Source: Gudongella sp034006985 (GTDB lineage: Bacteria; Bacillota; Clostridia; Tissierellales; Tissierellaceae). From it: a stretch of 64,000 bases of DNA. The stretch covers positions 19,392 through 83,391 of the forward strand of contig JAVERT010000011.1 of the NCBI GenBank assembly GCA_034006985.1, given 5' to 3'. Positions 17,198-26,340 of this stretch are shown one piece after another. The notes beneath the pieces were generated by a model, which did not search any database, was not told the origin of the DNA, and saw only the letters and a program-made list of their open reading frames with translations. Numbering within the stretch: position 1 is the stretch's first letter; the number at the start of each line of letters is the position of its first letter. The position numbers and the translations under genes were made by a program.

Positions 17198-18598
17198 ATG
17201 TTCGAATTTAATTTAGATAATCCAATATATTCTAAGGTACACTTTATTGGTATCGGTGGGATTAGTATGAGTGGTTTAGCTAAAATATTGATAAACAATA
17301 ATTATATAGTGTCGGGATCAGATGCAAATGATAGTCTTATAGTATCTGAATTAATAAAGTTAGGAGCAACTGTTACGATTGGGCACAGTAAAGATAATAT
17401 CAAAGATGTTGACTTAGTAATTTATACTGACGCAATATCGCCTGAAAATGAAGAATTACTTGCTGCGATTGAATCAAATGCCACAGTAGTGGACAGAGCT
17501 AAATTTTTAGGTTCTATTATGAAAAATTACAAACATTCCATAGCAGTTTCAGGTACACATGGGAAAACTACCACAACTAGCATGATAGCAACTGTAATGA
17601 ATCATACAACTCTTAACCCAACCATCTTGTTAGGTGGAGAGTTAGATGATATTGGAGGGAATATCAAATTAGGTTCCGATGATTATCTCTTAACAGAAGC
17701 ATGTGAATATAAAGCTAATATTCTAAAGTATTTTCCTACTATGGCAATTGTTTTAAATATCGATGAAGATCATCTAGACTTCTTTAAAAGCATTTCACAT
17801 ATTAAAGATACCTTTAAAAGTTTTTTAATGAACTTAACTAAGGATAATTGTGCAATATTAAACTTGGATGATGCTAATACTAAAAGTATAATAGAAGATG
17901 TTCAAGCAAAAATTATAAGCTTTGGAATAGAAGAAGAATCAGATTATAGAGCTAAAAACATAGAATTTGATGCAAATGGTTTCCCTAAATTTGATGTTTT
18001 TTATAAGGGGTATTTTATTTTAAATATAAAATTAAGTGTAATGGGTATTCATAATATTTATAATAGTCTTGCTGCAATAGCCACTTGCCATAATATTGGT
18101 ATAGAATCTTCCCATATTAAAACTTATATATCAAGTTACACTGGTGTTCATAGAAGACTTGAACATAAAGGTTTTTTAGAAGGAATAGAAATAATTGATG
18201 ATTATGCTCATCATCCTACAGAAATAAAAGCCAGCTTAAATGCTTTAAGAAAATCTACCAAAGAAAAAATATATTGTATATTTCAGCCACATACATTCAC
18301 TAGGACTAGGATTCTTTTAGACAGCTTTTCAGAGGCATTTAATGATGCTGACAAGATAATTATTGCCGACATCTATGCAGCCAGAGAAAAAGATTGCGGA
18401 GAAATTCACTCTAGAGATTTGGCAAAAAGAATTAGGGAAAAAGGTAAAGATGCCATCTACTTAAGCAGTTTTGAAGATATAGAAAACTATATAATTAAAG
18501 AAGCTTCTAATCACGATGTAGTTGTTACAATGGGTGCAGGTAACATCTACCAAATTGGAGACAGTTTAATAAGTAAAAATCTAACAAAAGTAATATAA
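17198..18598 (+). CDS. murC: UDP-N-acetylmuramate--L-alanine ligase
   Basis: Adds L-alanine to UDP-MurNAc, the first peptide step of peptidoglycan synthesis. The 466 residues show the N-terminal Rossmann motif HFIGIGGISMSGLAKI, the ATP loop SGTHGKTTTTSM near residue 118, NIDEDHLDFF, and the C-terminal IDDYAHHPTEIKASL. An AGGAGG lies 8 nt before the ATG. It is monocistronic, divergent from the pho operon, and ends at a bidirectional terminator. It complements glmU upstream in the wall-precursor pathway but is separately regulated. Confidence 0.97.
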   Translation: MFEFNLDNPIYSKVHFIGIGGISMSGLAKILINNNYIVSGSDANDSLIVSELIKLGATVTIGHSKDNIKDVDLVIYTDAISPENEELLAAIESNATVVDRAKFLGSIMKNYKHSIAVSGTHGKTTTTSMIATVMNHTTLNPTILLGGELDDIGGNIKLGSDDYLLTEACEYKANILKYFPTMAIVLNIDEDHLDFFKSISHIKDTFKSFLMNLTKDNCAILNLDDANTKSIIEDVQAKIISFGIEEESDYRAKNIEFDANGFPKFDVFYKGYFILNIKLSVMGIHNIYNSLAAIATCHNIGIESSHIKTYISSYTGVHRRLEHKGFLEGIEIIDDYAHHPTEIKASLNALRKSTKEKIYCIFQPHTFTRTRILLDSFSEAFNDADKIIIADIYAAREKDCGEIHSRDLAKRIREKGKDAIYLSSFEDIENYIIKEASNHDVVVTMGAGNIYQIGDSLISKNLTKVI

Positions 18599-18600
18599 TA

Positions 18601-18650
18601 CAATTCACAATTGAAAAAATATAAAGATTTAAAAATCCTAAACTACGTAA
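18601..18650. repeat. Eroded intergenic repeat fragment
   Basis: Downstream of murC, the string AATTCACAATTGAAAA followed by AAGATTTAAAAATCCTAAACT resembles the edges of the repeat at 43963-44125 (TTCACAATTGAAAA, then AGATCCTAAACTGCG). The central palindrome is missing. It is probably a degraded copy. Confidence 0.35.
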
Positions 18651-18655
18651 AACAT

Positions 18656-18690
18656 TAAAGCCCTATTGGTTAATTACCAATAGGGCTTTA
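18656..18690. terminator. Bidirectional terminator between murC and the exchanger gene
   Basis: A perfect 15-bp stem TAAAGCCCTATTGGT/ACCAATAGGGCTTTA (18656-18670 and 18676-18690) with a 5-nt loop lies between two convergent genes. AT-rich flanks serve as U-tracts in both directions. Confidence 0.88.
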
Positions 18691-18694
18691 TATT

Positions 18695-19711
18695 TTATGC
18701 TTTAATAGCTAAATTTGCTCCTAAATATAGTAAATATATAACAAATAATAAAAAGCCTTGTCTTCTTCCAATTATGGTAGCTTTTTTACTCGTAAATAAT
18801 TTAAATAAAATTAAGATCAATACCATTGCTGGAAAATGAACTCTATAGAATATTTCGGGTACTAATAATCCTCTTGGTGTGACTGCCGCTGATACTCCAA
18901 TTACAAATAGGATATTTAATATGTTTGCACCTACTATATTCCCAACAGCTAATTCTCCATAGCCTTTTAAAACTGCTTTTATACTTGTAGTTAATTCTGG
19001 CAAACTAGTACCGAATGCTACTAATGTTGCAGCTATAACCGCTTGTGGAATACCTACCCTTATTGCACTAATCTCAACAGCAGGTATTAAAACCTTAGAA
19101 GAAAAAATGACTATTACCATCCCTACAATAATTAATAATAGTTTTTCCACTACCATTTTATTGGTAACATTTTCTTCTAAATTTTCTTCTTCCATAAAAG
19201 CATATCTTTTTGATTCTTTATATGACCAGTAAAGGTATATAACTAGCATTCCCACAAATATGAACCCACCAATTTGAGGAATCTTTCCAATATCATCACT
19301 CGCAAAAAATGGAAGTGAGAATAAAACTAACAGACTCGCTGCACCTAATTTTACCCATGATTGAACTTTTATGTTTTTTGGATCAATGTCTATTGGTCTA
19401 ATCATTGCCGATAAGCCTATTATCAATGCCGCATTAGTTATAATAGAACCCACAGCATTCCCCAAAGCAAGACCTGGATTTCCGCCAATTGCAGCCATTG
19501 TTGACACCGAAAGTTCTGGTAAAGTGGTCCCTAGTGAAATTATAGTTGCACCCATTATAGCTTTTGGTATTTTTAGATACCCAGACAAAATAACGGCCTG
19601 ATCAATTAAAATATCCGCACCTTTTCCTAAACTCAATAAAAACAAACCAATAATAGCAAGTAATACGATAAGTGGAAATGACTCAAATAAACTTAATAAA
19701 AACTCGTTCAT
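18695..19711 (-). CDS. CaCA-family cation exchanger under Mn2+ riboswitch control
   Basis: A 338-residue sodium/calcium-exchanger-family membrane protein (YrbG-like) with about ten helices. The two alpha repeats are clear: GATIISLGTTLPELSVS with GNAVGSIITN near residues 47-80, and AATLVAFGTSLPELTTS with GNIVGANILN in the second half. The acidic ion-coordinating residue is present in both PEL motifs. I chose the ATG at 19709-19711 (AAAGGAGAG upstream). The upstream sequence is the riboswitch. Because a yybP-ykoY Mn2+ aptamer precedes it, the likely job is manganese export rather than calcium transport. This is inference from regulation. Confidence 0.87.
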   Translation of the reverse strand: MNEFLLSLFESFPLIVLLAIIGLFLLSLGKGADILIDQAVILSGYLKIPKAIMGATIISLGTTLPELSVSTMAAIGGNPGLALGNAVGSIITNAALIIGLSAMIRPIDIDPKNIKVQSWVKLGAASLLVLFSLPFFASDDIGKIPQIGGFIFVGMLVIYLYWSYKESKRYAFMEEENLEENVTNKMVVEKLLLIIVGMVIVIFSSKVLIPAVEISAIRVGIPQAVIAATLVAFGTSLPELTTSIKAVLKGYGELAVGNIVGANILNILFVIGVSAAVTPRGLLVPEIFYRVHFPAMVLILILFKLFTSKKATIIGRRQGFLLFVIYLLYLGANLAIKA

Positions 19712-19731
19712 AATTCTCTCCTTTACAAAAC

Positions 19732-19766
19732 AAAAAACTCTACAATCCGACCAAGAATTGTAGAGT
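19732..19766 (-). terminator. Riboswitch-controlled intrinsic terminator
   Basis: A 10-bp stem ACTCTACAAT/ATTGTAGAGT (19737-19746 and 19757-19766) is followed by six T on the minus strand. The CTCTA arm overlaps the 3' side of the aptamer P1 helix (UAGAG/CUCUA). Ligand-bound aptamer should therefore block the terminator. Confidence 0.85.
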
Positions 19767-19850
19767 CTCACACGATTTTATATCACTTAAACCAGGATTT
19801 TCATCCGTATTGGTGACTTAAGTTCCCTATTGGGCAGTTACTCCCTCTAA
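19761..19850 (-). promoter_or_regulatory. yybP-ykoY Mn2+ riboswitch aptamer
   Basis: On the minus strand the leader contains GAGGGAGTAACTGCC, then GTCACCAATACGG, then GTGTGAGACTCTAC. These match the family's conserved GGGGAGUA, GUCxxCAAUACGG and GxGAGACCU elements in the right order and spacing. The architecture with an overlapping terminator predicts an ON switch: Mn2+ binding lets transcription reach the exchanger gene. Confidence 0.87.
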
Positions 19851-19857
19851 CTAACTA

Positions 19858-19887
19858 ATAATATCATTAAATATCTACTAGTGTCAA
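19858..19887 (-). promoter_or_regulatory. Promoter of the Mn2+ riboswitch transcript
   Basis: TTGACA (-35, 19882-19887 on the complement), an 18-bp spacer and TATTAT (-10, 19858-19863). Transcription would start about 7 nt later, right at the 5' edge of the aptamer. Confidence 0.7.
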
Positions 19888-20146
19888 TGTTAATAAGATA
19901 TTTTATTGTGCGCAAATACTTCTACTATAATATAAAATTATAATATATATGGATTTAATCGAAATTTATTTTTCATCCGAAATGCTAAAAAAATCAAAAA
20001 CTTATTTAATTATCAGCTTTTAATCCTTAACATATGGTAGAATAATAGTTGCTAAAGTTGTAAAGAAGTCTTAATATAATATAAATCAATTTTATATTAT
20101 ACAAAAAAATATACTAATACACATAAAAGAAAGGGAAATACTAAAA

Positions 20147-21895
20147 ATGAACACAAAAGAATTTCAAAAAAAATCTTTAATTTCAATATTCTTCTCATAT
20201 TTTAAACCACACAAAAAATTATTTATACTAGACATGTCATGTGCATTCTTAATTGCAGTTATTGACTTGTCATTCCCGGCAATAACACGTTATTCTCTCA
20301 CTACACTACTACCGGTTAGTGCTTATACAGCTTTCATAACTATTATGGTAATTATGTTATTAGCCTATACTTTAAGAGCTTTTTTCTACTACATAATAAC
20401 CTACTATGGCCACACCTTTGGTGTATTAGTCGAAGCGGATATAAGAAGTGATTTATTTCAACATATGCAGGAATTGTCCTATGGATACTTTGATAAAAAC
20501 CGCACAGGTCAACTAATGAGTAGATTGACAGCAGATTTGTTTGATATAACTGAACTTGCTCATCATGGGCCTGAAGATATTTTTATATCTTCATTAACGA
20601 TAATAGGATCGCTATTTATTTTATTTACTATTCAGTGGAAATTAACTTTGGTTATTGCTCTAATCTTGCCAATATTTTTATTCGTTGTGTGGAATAGACG
20701 GGCTGAAATGTCAAAAGCTTCTCTGGAAGTAAAAGAAAAAACTGCCTCTATAAATGTAAATATTGAATCTGGACTTTCAGGGATGAAGACAGCTAAAGCA
20801 TTTGCAAATGAGAATTCAGAATTTGATAAGTTTAGTGAATCAAATGATGCTTTCAAAACATCTAAAACAAGATTTTATAAGACAATGGGACATTTCAATG
20901 CTACAATGGAATTTTTTCTTTGTATTTTGCCAGCAACAGTTATCTTAGTAGGTGGTATATTAATTATGAAAGGGCAAATGGACCAAATTGATTTAATTAC
21001 TTTTAGTTTATATATTGCTACTTTTATAACTCCAATTAGAAAACTTTCAAACTTTGCTGAACTATTTGCAAAAGGTGGAGCTGGACTTGTACGTTTTGTA
21101 GATATGATGCGCACTGAAACTGAAATGAAAGATGCTCCTAATGCGATAGAATTGGGTAGAGTAAAAGGCGAATTAGATATTGAAAATATTAGTTTTTCTT
21201 ACAAAAAAGGAATTCCAGTATTACACAATATTTCTCTTCATGTCAACCCTGGCGAAACAATTGCAGTCGTAGGTCAATCAGGTGGTGGAAAATCAACACT
21301 ATGTAAATTGATTCCTCGATTCTATGATGTTGATGAAGGAAAAATTTTGCTTGACCATATAGATATACGCGATGTCACACAAGAGTCTTTGCATAAAAAT
21401 ATTGGAGTAGTCGAACAAGAAGTATTTCTTTTTGCTGATAGTATTCTTGAAAATATAAGATATGGTAGACCTGATGCTACTCCTAATGAAGTTGCAAAAG
21501 CAGCAAAACAGGCTGAAATTTATGATGATATTCTTGCTATGTCTGATGGCTTTAATACTTTTGTTGGAGAACGAGGTGCAATGCTTTCTGGTGGTCAGAA
21601 GCAACGTATTTCTATAGCCCGTATATTCCTAAAAAATCCACCATTCCTCATTTTAGATGAAGCAACTTCGGCTCTTGATAGTGTTACTGAATCTAAAATA
21701 CAAGAAACCTTTGATAGCCTAATAATTGGTAGAACAACTTTTGTTATTGCTCATAGATTATCTACTGTTAGAAATGCAGATAGAATACTTGTATTTGAGA
21801 ATGGAATTATTGTTGAAGATGGAAATCACGAATGCTTAATGAAAGAAAATGGTGTTTATGCAGAGCTTTATAAAACTCAACATCTAACCAAATAG
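20147..21895 (+). CDS. ABC exporter, fused membrane and ATPase domains (MsbA/LmrA type)
   Basis: A 582-residue half-transporter that should work as a homodimer exporting lipids, peptides or drugs. The six-helix membrane domain covers about residues 20-320 and includes the coupling segment YGYFDKNRTGQLMSRLTAD. The nucleotide-binding domain has Walker A GQSGGGKST near 375, signature LSGGQKQR near 481, Walker B FLILDEAT near 502, and H-loop VIAHRLST. The ribosome site (GAAAGGGA) is only moderate. It stands alone with no partner subunit, regulator or substrate gene next to it, so the substrate cannot be inferred. Confidence 0.9.
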   Translation: MNTKEFQKKSLISIFFSYFKPHKKLFILDMSCAFLIAVIDLSFPAITRYSLTTLLPVSAYTAFITIMVIMLLAYTLRAFFYYIITYYGHTFGVLVEADIRSDLFQHMQELSYGYFDKNRTGQLMSRLTADLFDITELAHHGPEDIFISSLTIIGSLFILFTIQWKLTLVIALILPIFLFVVWNRRAEMSKASLEVKEKTASINVNIESGLSGMKTAKAFANENSEFDKFSESNDAFKTSKTRFYKTMGHFNATMEFFLCILPATVILVGGILIMKGQMDQIDLITFSLYIATFITPIRKLSNFAELFAKGGAGLVRFVDMMRTETEMKDAPNAIELGRVKGELDIENISFSYKKGIPVLHNISLHVNPGETIAVVGQSGGGKSTLCKLIPRFYDVDEGKILLDHIDIRDVTQESLHKNIGVVEQEVFLFADSILENIRYGRPDATPNEVAKAAKQAEIYDDILAMSDGFNTFVGERGAMLSGGQKQRISIARIFLKNPPFLILDEATSALDSVTESKIQETFDSLIIGRTTFVIAHRLSTVRNADRILVFENGIIVEDGNHECLMKENGVYAELYKTQHLTK

Positions 21896-21960
21896 ATAAT
21901 TTCCAATTTCATCATTGAGATAATCTGAAAAAGAAAAGAATTACAAACTCTTTAAAATAC

Positions 21961-22005
21961 AAAAAAACTCTGAGGCGCCATTTTACAGGCATCTCAGAGT
22001 TTTTA
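21961..22005. terminator. Bidirectional terminator between ABC exporter and hbd
   Basis: A stem AAACTCTGAG/CTCAGAGTTT (21965-21974 and 21993-22002) has A-rich and T-rich flanks and lies between convergent genes. Confidence 0.82.
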
Positions 22006-22048
22006 AATATCATAGGTGTCAATAATTAAATTAAAACCAGATTAAATA

Positions 22049-22897
22049 TTAATATTTATAGAAACCTTCTTTAGTTTTTCTACCTAAAAGATTTCCTCTT
22101 ACCATCTTTCTCATTAATGGATGAGCTCTATATTTGCTATCTCCAAACTCATTATAAAGAACATCCATTATAGCTATACAAACATCTAATCCAACCAAAT
22201 CTCCTAGCGCCAATGGCCCTATCGGATGATTTGCTCCTAGCTTCATCGCTTCATCAATGTCTTCTGCACTTGCTACACCATCAGCAAGGATTCCTACAGC
22301 CTCATTTATCATAGGAATTAGTATCCTATTTACTACAAATCCTGGTGCCTCTTCAACAACTACAGGAGTTTTCCCTACAATTTTTGATAACTCCATAATT
22401 TTATCCATCGTATCATCTGAAGTTGCAATCCCCTTAATAACCTCAACTAATTTCATAACTGGAACTGGATTAAAGAAGTGCATTCCTATCACTTTATCAG
22501 GTCTATTGGTTGAATTAGCAATTTCTGTAATAGAAAGAGATGATGTGTTTGTAGCGAGTATAGTGTCATTTTTACATATAACGTCTAATTTCTTAAATGT
22601 TTGTTTTTTAATATCCATATCTTCTGATATAGCTTCAATTACTAAATCACATTCTGCTACATCTTCAAAACGAGTAGTAATTTTTATATTTTCTAAAGTG
22701 CTATTCATCTGTTCTTGTGTGATTCTTTCTTTTGAAACTAATTTACTTAAACCCTTTTCAATAGAAGCGATACTCGCCCTTGGATTTTCTTCATCAATAG
22801 ATCTAACCCATATAAGTACATCAAATTCATTCTGTGCAAATATTTGAACAATACCCAATGCCATTGTTCCTCTTCCCAAAATACCAACTTTTTTCAT
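22049..22897 (-). CDS. hbd: 3-hydroxybutyryl-CoA dehydrogenase
   Basis: Interconverts acetoacetyl-CoA and 3-hydroxybutyryl-CoA with NAD(P)H in butyrate-type fermentation or fatty-acid breakdown. The 282 residues show an N-terminal Rossmann loop (VGILGRGTMALGIVQIF), ATNTSSLSITEIA, the catalytic HFFNPVPVMKLVEVI (His), and PGFVVNRIL plus NHPIGPLALGDLVGLD in the C-terminal domain. The first glycine loop reads GRGTM where GAGTMG is usual. GGAGGT precedes the ATG. It follows crt by 12 nt, so the two form an operon. No thiolase, Bcd or Etf genes are adjacent. Confidence 0.94.
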   Translation of the reverse strand: MKKVGILGRGTMALGIVQIFAQNEFDVLIWVRSIDEENPRASIASIEKGLSKLVSKERITQEQMNSTLENIKITTRFEDVAECDLVIEAISEDMDIKKQTFKKLDVICKNDTILATNTSSLSITEIANSTNRPDKVIGMHFFNPVPVMKLVEVIKGIATSDDTMDKIMELSKIVGKTPVVVEEAPGFVVNRILIPMINEAVGILADGVASAEDIDEAMKLGANHPIGPLALGDLVGLDVCIAIMDVLYNEFGDSKYRAHPLMRKMVRGNLLGRKTKEGFYKY

Positions 22898-22909
22898 AAA
22901 GCACCTCCG

Positions 22910-23689
22910 CTATTTTAATTTAAATTCTGGCTTTCTTTTTTCTATAAAAGCTCCCATTCCTTCTTTTTGATCTTCACTTGAAAAGCACAATGCGAATAAA
23001 TTTTTTTCAATTTCTATAGCTGTATCCACATCGACTTCGTAATTCTTATTTATAGCTGTCTTTGAATATCTTACCGCTAATTGTGCATTTTTAGATATTT
23101 TTTTAGCCATATCGATAGCCTTATCTATAAGTTCTTCTGGTTCTACTAGCTGATTTACTAGACCAATTCTTAGAGCTTCATCAGCTTTTATAATTTCACC
23201 AGTAAATATCAATTCTTTTGCCTTTGCTATTCCCACTAATCGAGATAATCGAATGGTTCCACCAAATCCTGGTGTTATCCCTAGTCCTACCTCTGGCTGT
23301 CCAAACTTAGCTTTAGTTGAAGCTATTCTAATGTCACAAGCCATAGAAAGTTCACAGCCGCCGCCCAATGCAAAACCATTGACTGCAGCTATAGTAGGTT
23401 TCTCCATTAATTCAATTTTTCTAAATACATCTAATCCAGATTTTGCAAAATCTCTTGCTTGTGCTGCATTCATATCCTTCATCTCTGAAATATCTGCCCC
23501 TGCTACAAAAGCACTGCCTTCTCCAGTTACGATTAAAACATGACATTCATCGTCAGTATTTATATATTCAATTGCATCAGATAACTCATTTAAAACTTCT
23601 GAACTAAGCGGATTGTACTGCTTAGGTCTGTTAATCGATAATATGCTTATATTTCCTTCTTTTTTTATCAATAGATGTTCGAAATCCAT
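22910..23689 (-). CDS. crt: Enoyl-CoA hydratase / crotonase family
   Basis: Hydrates crotonyl-CoA or related enoyl-CoAs to 3-hydroxyacyl-CoA, the step next to Hbd. The 259 residues include the oxyanion-hole segments AFVAGADISEMK and NGFALGGGCELSMACDI, and both catalytic glutamates, in GGCELSM and in GQPEVGLG. The C-terminal GAFIEKRKPEFK is typical. GAGAGGAGG lies upstream. Co-transcribed with hbd, it fits the reversible C4 acyl-CoA pathway of anaerobic Firmicutes. Confidence 0.93.
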   Translation of the reverse strand: MDFEHLLIKKEGNISILSINRPKQYNPLSSEVLNELSDAIEYINTDDECHVLIVTGEGSAFVAGADISEMKDMNAAQARDFAKSGLDVFRKIELMEKPTIAAVNGFALGGGCELSMACDIRIASTKAKFGQPEVGLGITPGFGGTIRLSRLVGIAKAKELIFTGEIIKADEALRIGLVNQLVEPEELIDKAIDMAKKISKNAQLAVRYSKTAINKNYEVDVDTAIEIEKNLFALCFSSEDQKEGMGAFIEKRKPEFKLK

Positions 23690-23724
23690 TTAAAGCCTCC
23701 TCTCCACGATTTGAAAACACTTTG

Positions 23725-25029
23725 TTAGTAGCCCTCTTTGCCTAGTAACCTAAACATATTCCTTTTATAAGCTTCTACTCCTGGCTGATCAAATGGATTT
23801 ACTCCTTGAATATAACCCGATATTGCACATGCCTTTTCAAAGAAATAAATTAAAGCCCCAATATTATAAGCACTTAATTCAGGTACATTAATCACTAGGT
23901 TTGGAACATTTCCTTCAATGTGCGCAAGTAGAGTTCCTTCCATTGCTTTTTGATTTATAAACTCAAGAGTTTTTCCTTCTAGGTAATTTAAACCATCTAA
24001 ATTCTCACTGTCTTTAACTAACACGATTTCACCTTCGGCTTTTTCTATGTTGATAACTGTTTCAAATATATTTCTTTTCCCATCTTGAATCCACTGCCCC
24101 ATTGAATGAAGATCTGCAGTAAAGCTTACACTTGCTGGAAATATTCCCTTGCCGTCTTTACCTTCAGATTCTCCATATAATTGCTTCCACCATTCTCCTA
24201 TATACTGCAGAGATGGTTCATAGCTGACTAATATCTCTATATCTTTATCTTTTCTACTTAACAATTGCCTAGTAATAGCGTATTTATAGCAATCATTTTC
24301 TTCTAAAACTGGATTGCTGTATTCTATTGCTGCATCATTAGCTCCTAGAATAAGTTCATCTGTATCTATTCCAGCTACTGCAATTGGTAATAATCCCACT
24401 GCTGTTAATACAGAATATCTGCCTCCGATTTCATCTGGAATTATAAAGCTTTCATAACCCTCTTTTTCGACTAATTCTCTTAGTGCACCTCTAGCTTTAT
24501 CTGTCGTTGCTATAATTCTCTTCTTAGCTTCTTCTTTTCCATAATTCAACTCAATGTATTCTCTAAAAATCCTAAATGCTACAGCAGATTCTGTTGTAGT
24601 ACCTGACTTTGAAATTACATTAATATAAACTTCCTTACCCTTAATTAATCCCAAAACATCTTTATAATACTTTGTTGATAGGTTGTTCCCAATAAAAATA
24701 ATTTGTGGCGTTTTTCTTTCATTATCAGGCAAAGCATTGTAAAAGCTATTTGAAAGTGCATCAATAACAGCTCTTGCACCTAAGTAAGAACCACCAATGC
24801 CTATAACTAGCAGTATTTGTGCATTATTCCTTATATTCTCTGCTACTTTTTTTAATTTTTCATATTCAACTCTATCATACTTTTCTGTCCAATCAAGCCA
24901 TCCAGAGTACTCACTACCAAATCCTGTCCCATCATGAATCATATTATGTGCTTTCCCTAAAACGGGTTTCATATATTGAATCTCATGGTCCTTTAAAAAG
25001 CTCTTTGAATAATCAAATCCTAATGGCAT
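23725..25029 (-). CDS. pgi: Glucose-6-phosphate isomerase
   Basis: Interconverts glucose 6-phosphate and fructose 6-phosphate in glycolysis. The 434-residue length is close to the short Firmicute form (about 450). Visible motifs include VIGIGGSYLGARAVIDAL, VISKSGTTTESAVAFR, GGRYSVLTAVGLLP with SFTADLHSMGQWIQDG, and near the C-terminus NPFDQPGVEAYK. GGAAGGGGAG precedes the ATG. It sits upstream of crt-hbd with a 35-nt gap and may be co-transcribed with them. Confidence 0.96.
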   Translation of the reverse strand: MPLGFDYSKSFLKDHEIQYMKPVLGKAHNMIHDGTGFGSEYSGWLDWTEKYDRVEYEKLKKVAENIRNNAQILLVIGIGGSYLGARAVIDALSNSFYNALPDNERKTPQIIFIGNNLSTKYYKDVLGLIKGKEVYINVISKSGTTTESAVAFRIFREYIELNYGKEEAKKRIIATTDKARGALRELVEKEGYESFIIPDEIGGRYSVLTAVGLLPIAVAGIDTDELILGANDAAIEYSNPVLEENDCYKYAITRQLLSRKDKDIEILVSYEPSLQYIGEWWKQLYGESEGKDGKGIFPASVSFTADLHSMGQWIQDGKRNIFETVINIEKAEGEIVLVKDSENLDGLNYLEGKTLEFINQKAMEGTLLAHIEGNVPNLVINVPELSAYNIGALIYFFEKACAISGYIQGVNPFDQPGVEAYKRNMFRLLGKEGY

Positions 25030-25052
25030 AGTATTCTCCCCTTCCTATAATC

Positions 25053-25086
25053 AAAAAAATAACCTAGAATCTTAATATTCTAGGTT
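25053..25086 (-). terminator. Intrinsic terminator after the PP2C phosphatase gene
   Basis: A perfect 10-bp stem AACCTAGAAT/ATTCTAGGTT (25061-25070 and 25077-25086) is followed by TTTTTTT on the minus strand. It overlaps the stop codon. Confidence 0.9.
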
Positions 25087-26200
25087 AATCAATAACTTCT
25101 ACCAACACTAGAGCATAATCATCATTTTGTTCTCCCCAGCTATGGATTATAAATTTATCTTCAATTTCTTTTAGAATATTATCGGGATTCTTTTGTACTT
25201 GATCTAATATACCTTCAATACCAAATTGAACCTCATTGTAATCCGTTGCTTCAGTTATCCCATCTGTATAAAAAAGAATTTTATCTCCTAATTCTAACTT
25301 TATCTCGTCCTCTTTATAGCTTACCTTATCAAATAATACAGTTATTGGATAACCTTTGATTTTCAGCGGTTCTACCTCGTATTTGTTAAATCTAATAGGG
25401 TAACAATTATGACCTGCATTAGCATATCTAAAAGTTCGTGTGATTTTATTATATACGCCGTAGAAAATAGTAAAGTACTTTTCAGCCTCAAATTCCAATT
25501 TAGCAAATCTAATATGAAGCTCCTCCAAAACTAAAGCAGGACTTATTATTTCTTCCTTGATATTCCTCATTGTACTTTTTATAAACATAGTCAACATTGA
25601 CGCGGCAATTCCATGTCCAGCCACATCGCAGATGTAAATCCCTATGTTAGCTTCATCAACATAGTAGATATCAAACATATCTCCACTGAGCATTTCAGAA
25701 GGTTGAAAAATATAACTTATTTCCAAACTGTCAAAATCTCCTGGTCTTGGGAGTATCCTTTCTTGAATCCTTCTTGCAAATTGTAAGTCCTTACTTATTA
25801 ATGTATTTCTATTAATAAGTTCTAGCTCCAGTTGCCTTTCGCGTGTTACATCTCTAAAAACTTCAACTGCTGCAACAGTATTGCCTAGTCTGTCCTTTAC
25901 AGGTGAACTTTTTACAGAATAATATTTCCCTTTTATAATCTCTTCTTTTTGAACAGTTTCACCGGTTTCTATACTTCTATTTGTAATGCAAAAACTACAC
26001 CTTTCATCTCTTCCATACGCTTTATAGCAAATATTTCCGACCAGATCTTCTCCAATTGCTTTTATCATAGAAATATTCGCATAGATTACTGTGCCAGTCA
26101 AATCTACAACTCTGACCCAATCAGCCATACTCTCAAGTACGTTGTAATCTAGCATAATTATGTTTTTTGAAATTTTAGCTTCAATATTGTTATCTAGCAT
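25085..26200 (-). CDS. PAS domain plus SpoIIE/RsbU-type PP2C phosphatase
   Basis: A predicted cytosolic signalling phosphatase of 371 residues. An N-terminal PAS domain (about 15-130) contains a cysteine cluster CYKAYGRDERCSFC that could bind metal or an FeS centre. A helical linker with FARRIQERILP follows, then the PP2C-like domain with metal-binding LSGDMFDIYY, CDVAGHGIAASM, NAGH, FYTDGITEATD and QNDDYALVLV. RsbU/SpoIIE phosphatases dephosphorylate STAS-domain anti-anti-sigma factors. None is encoded nearby, so the target is unknown. I chose the ATG at 26198-26200 (AGAGGTGA upstream). It is preceded by a Fur-like box. Confidence 0.87.
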   Translation of the reverse strand: MLDNNIEAKISKNIIMLDYNVLESMADWVRVVDLTGTVIYANISMIKAIGEDLVGNICYKAYGRDERCSFCITNRSIETGETVQKEEIIKGKYYSVKSSPVKDRLGNTVAAVEVFRDVTRERQLELELINRNTLISKDLQFARRIQERILPRPGDFDSLEISYIFQPSEMLSGDMFDIYYVDEANIGIYICDVAGHGIAASMLTMFIKSTMRNIKEEIISPALVLEELHIRFAKLEFEAEKYFTIFYGVYNKITRTFRYANAGHNCYPIRFNKYEVEPLKIKGYPITVLFDKVSYKEDEIKLELGDKILFYTDGITEATDYNEVQFGIEGILDQVQKNPDNILKEIEDKFIIHSWGEQNDDYALVLVEVID

Positions 26201-26257
26201 AATAATCACCTCTTTGAGGTTTATCAAACCACTAAATTCTTCTTTAATTCATCTCCA

Positions 26258-26276
26258 TATAATGGTGATCATTATT
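26258..26276. promoter_or_regulatory. Fur-like box upstream of the PP2C phosphatase
   Basis: TATAATGGTGATCATTATT matches 15 of 19 positions of the classical Fur consensus. It lies 58 bp upstream of the phosphatase start, a sensible operator position. PerR or another family member is possible. Confidence 0.45.
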
Positions 26277-26340
26277 ATTGTATACCATTGTTAATTATAT
26301 TACTATATAAAATTAGACTAAATAATGTAATTTGGTTGTT

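Noticed and set aside
17077..17298. Minus-strand frame in the murC promoter region
   Set aside because: Overlaps the murC start, ribosome site and -10, and has low-complexity content.
22257..22847. 196-codon plus-strand frame inside hbd
   Set aside because: Antisense of a clear 3-hydroxyacyl-CoA dehydrogenase with an operon partner, and no ribosome site.
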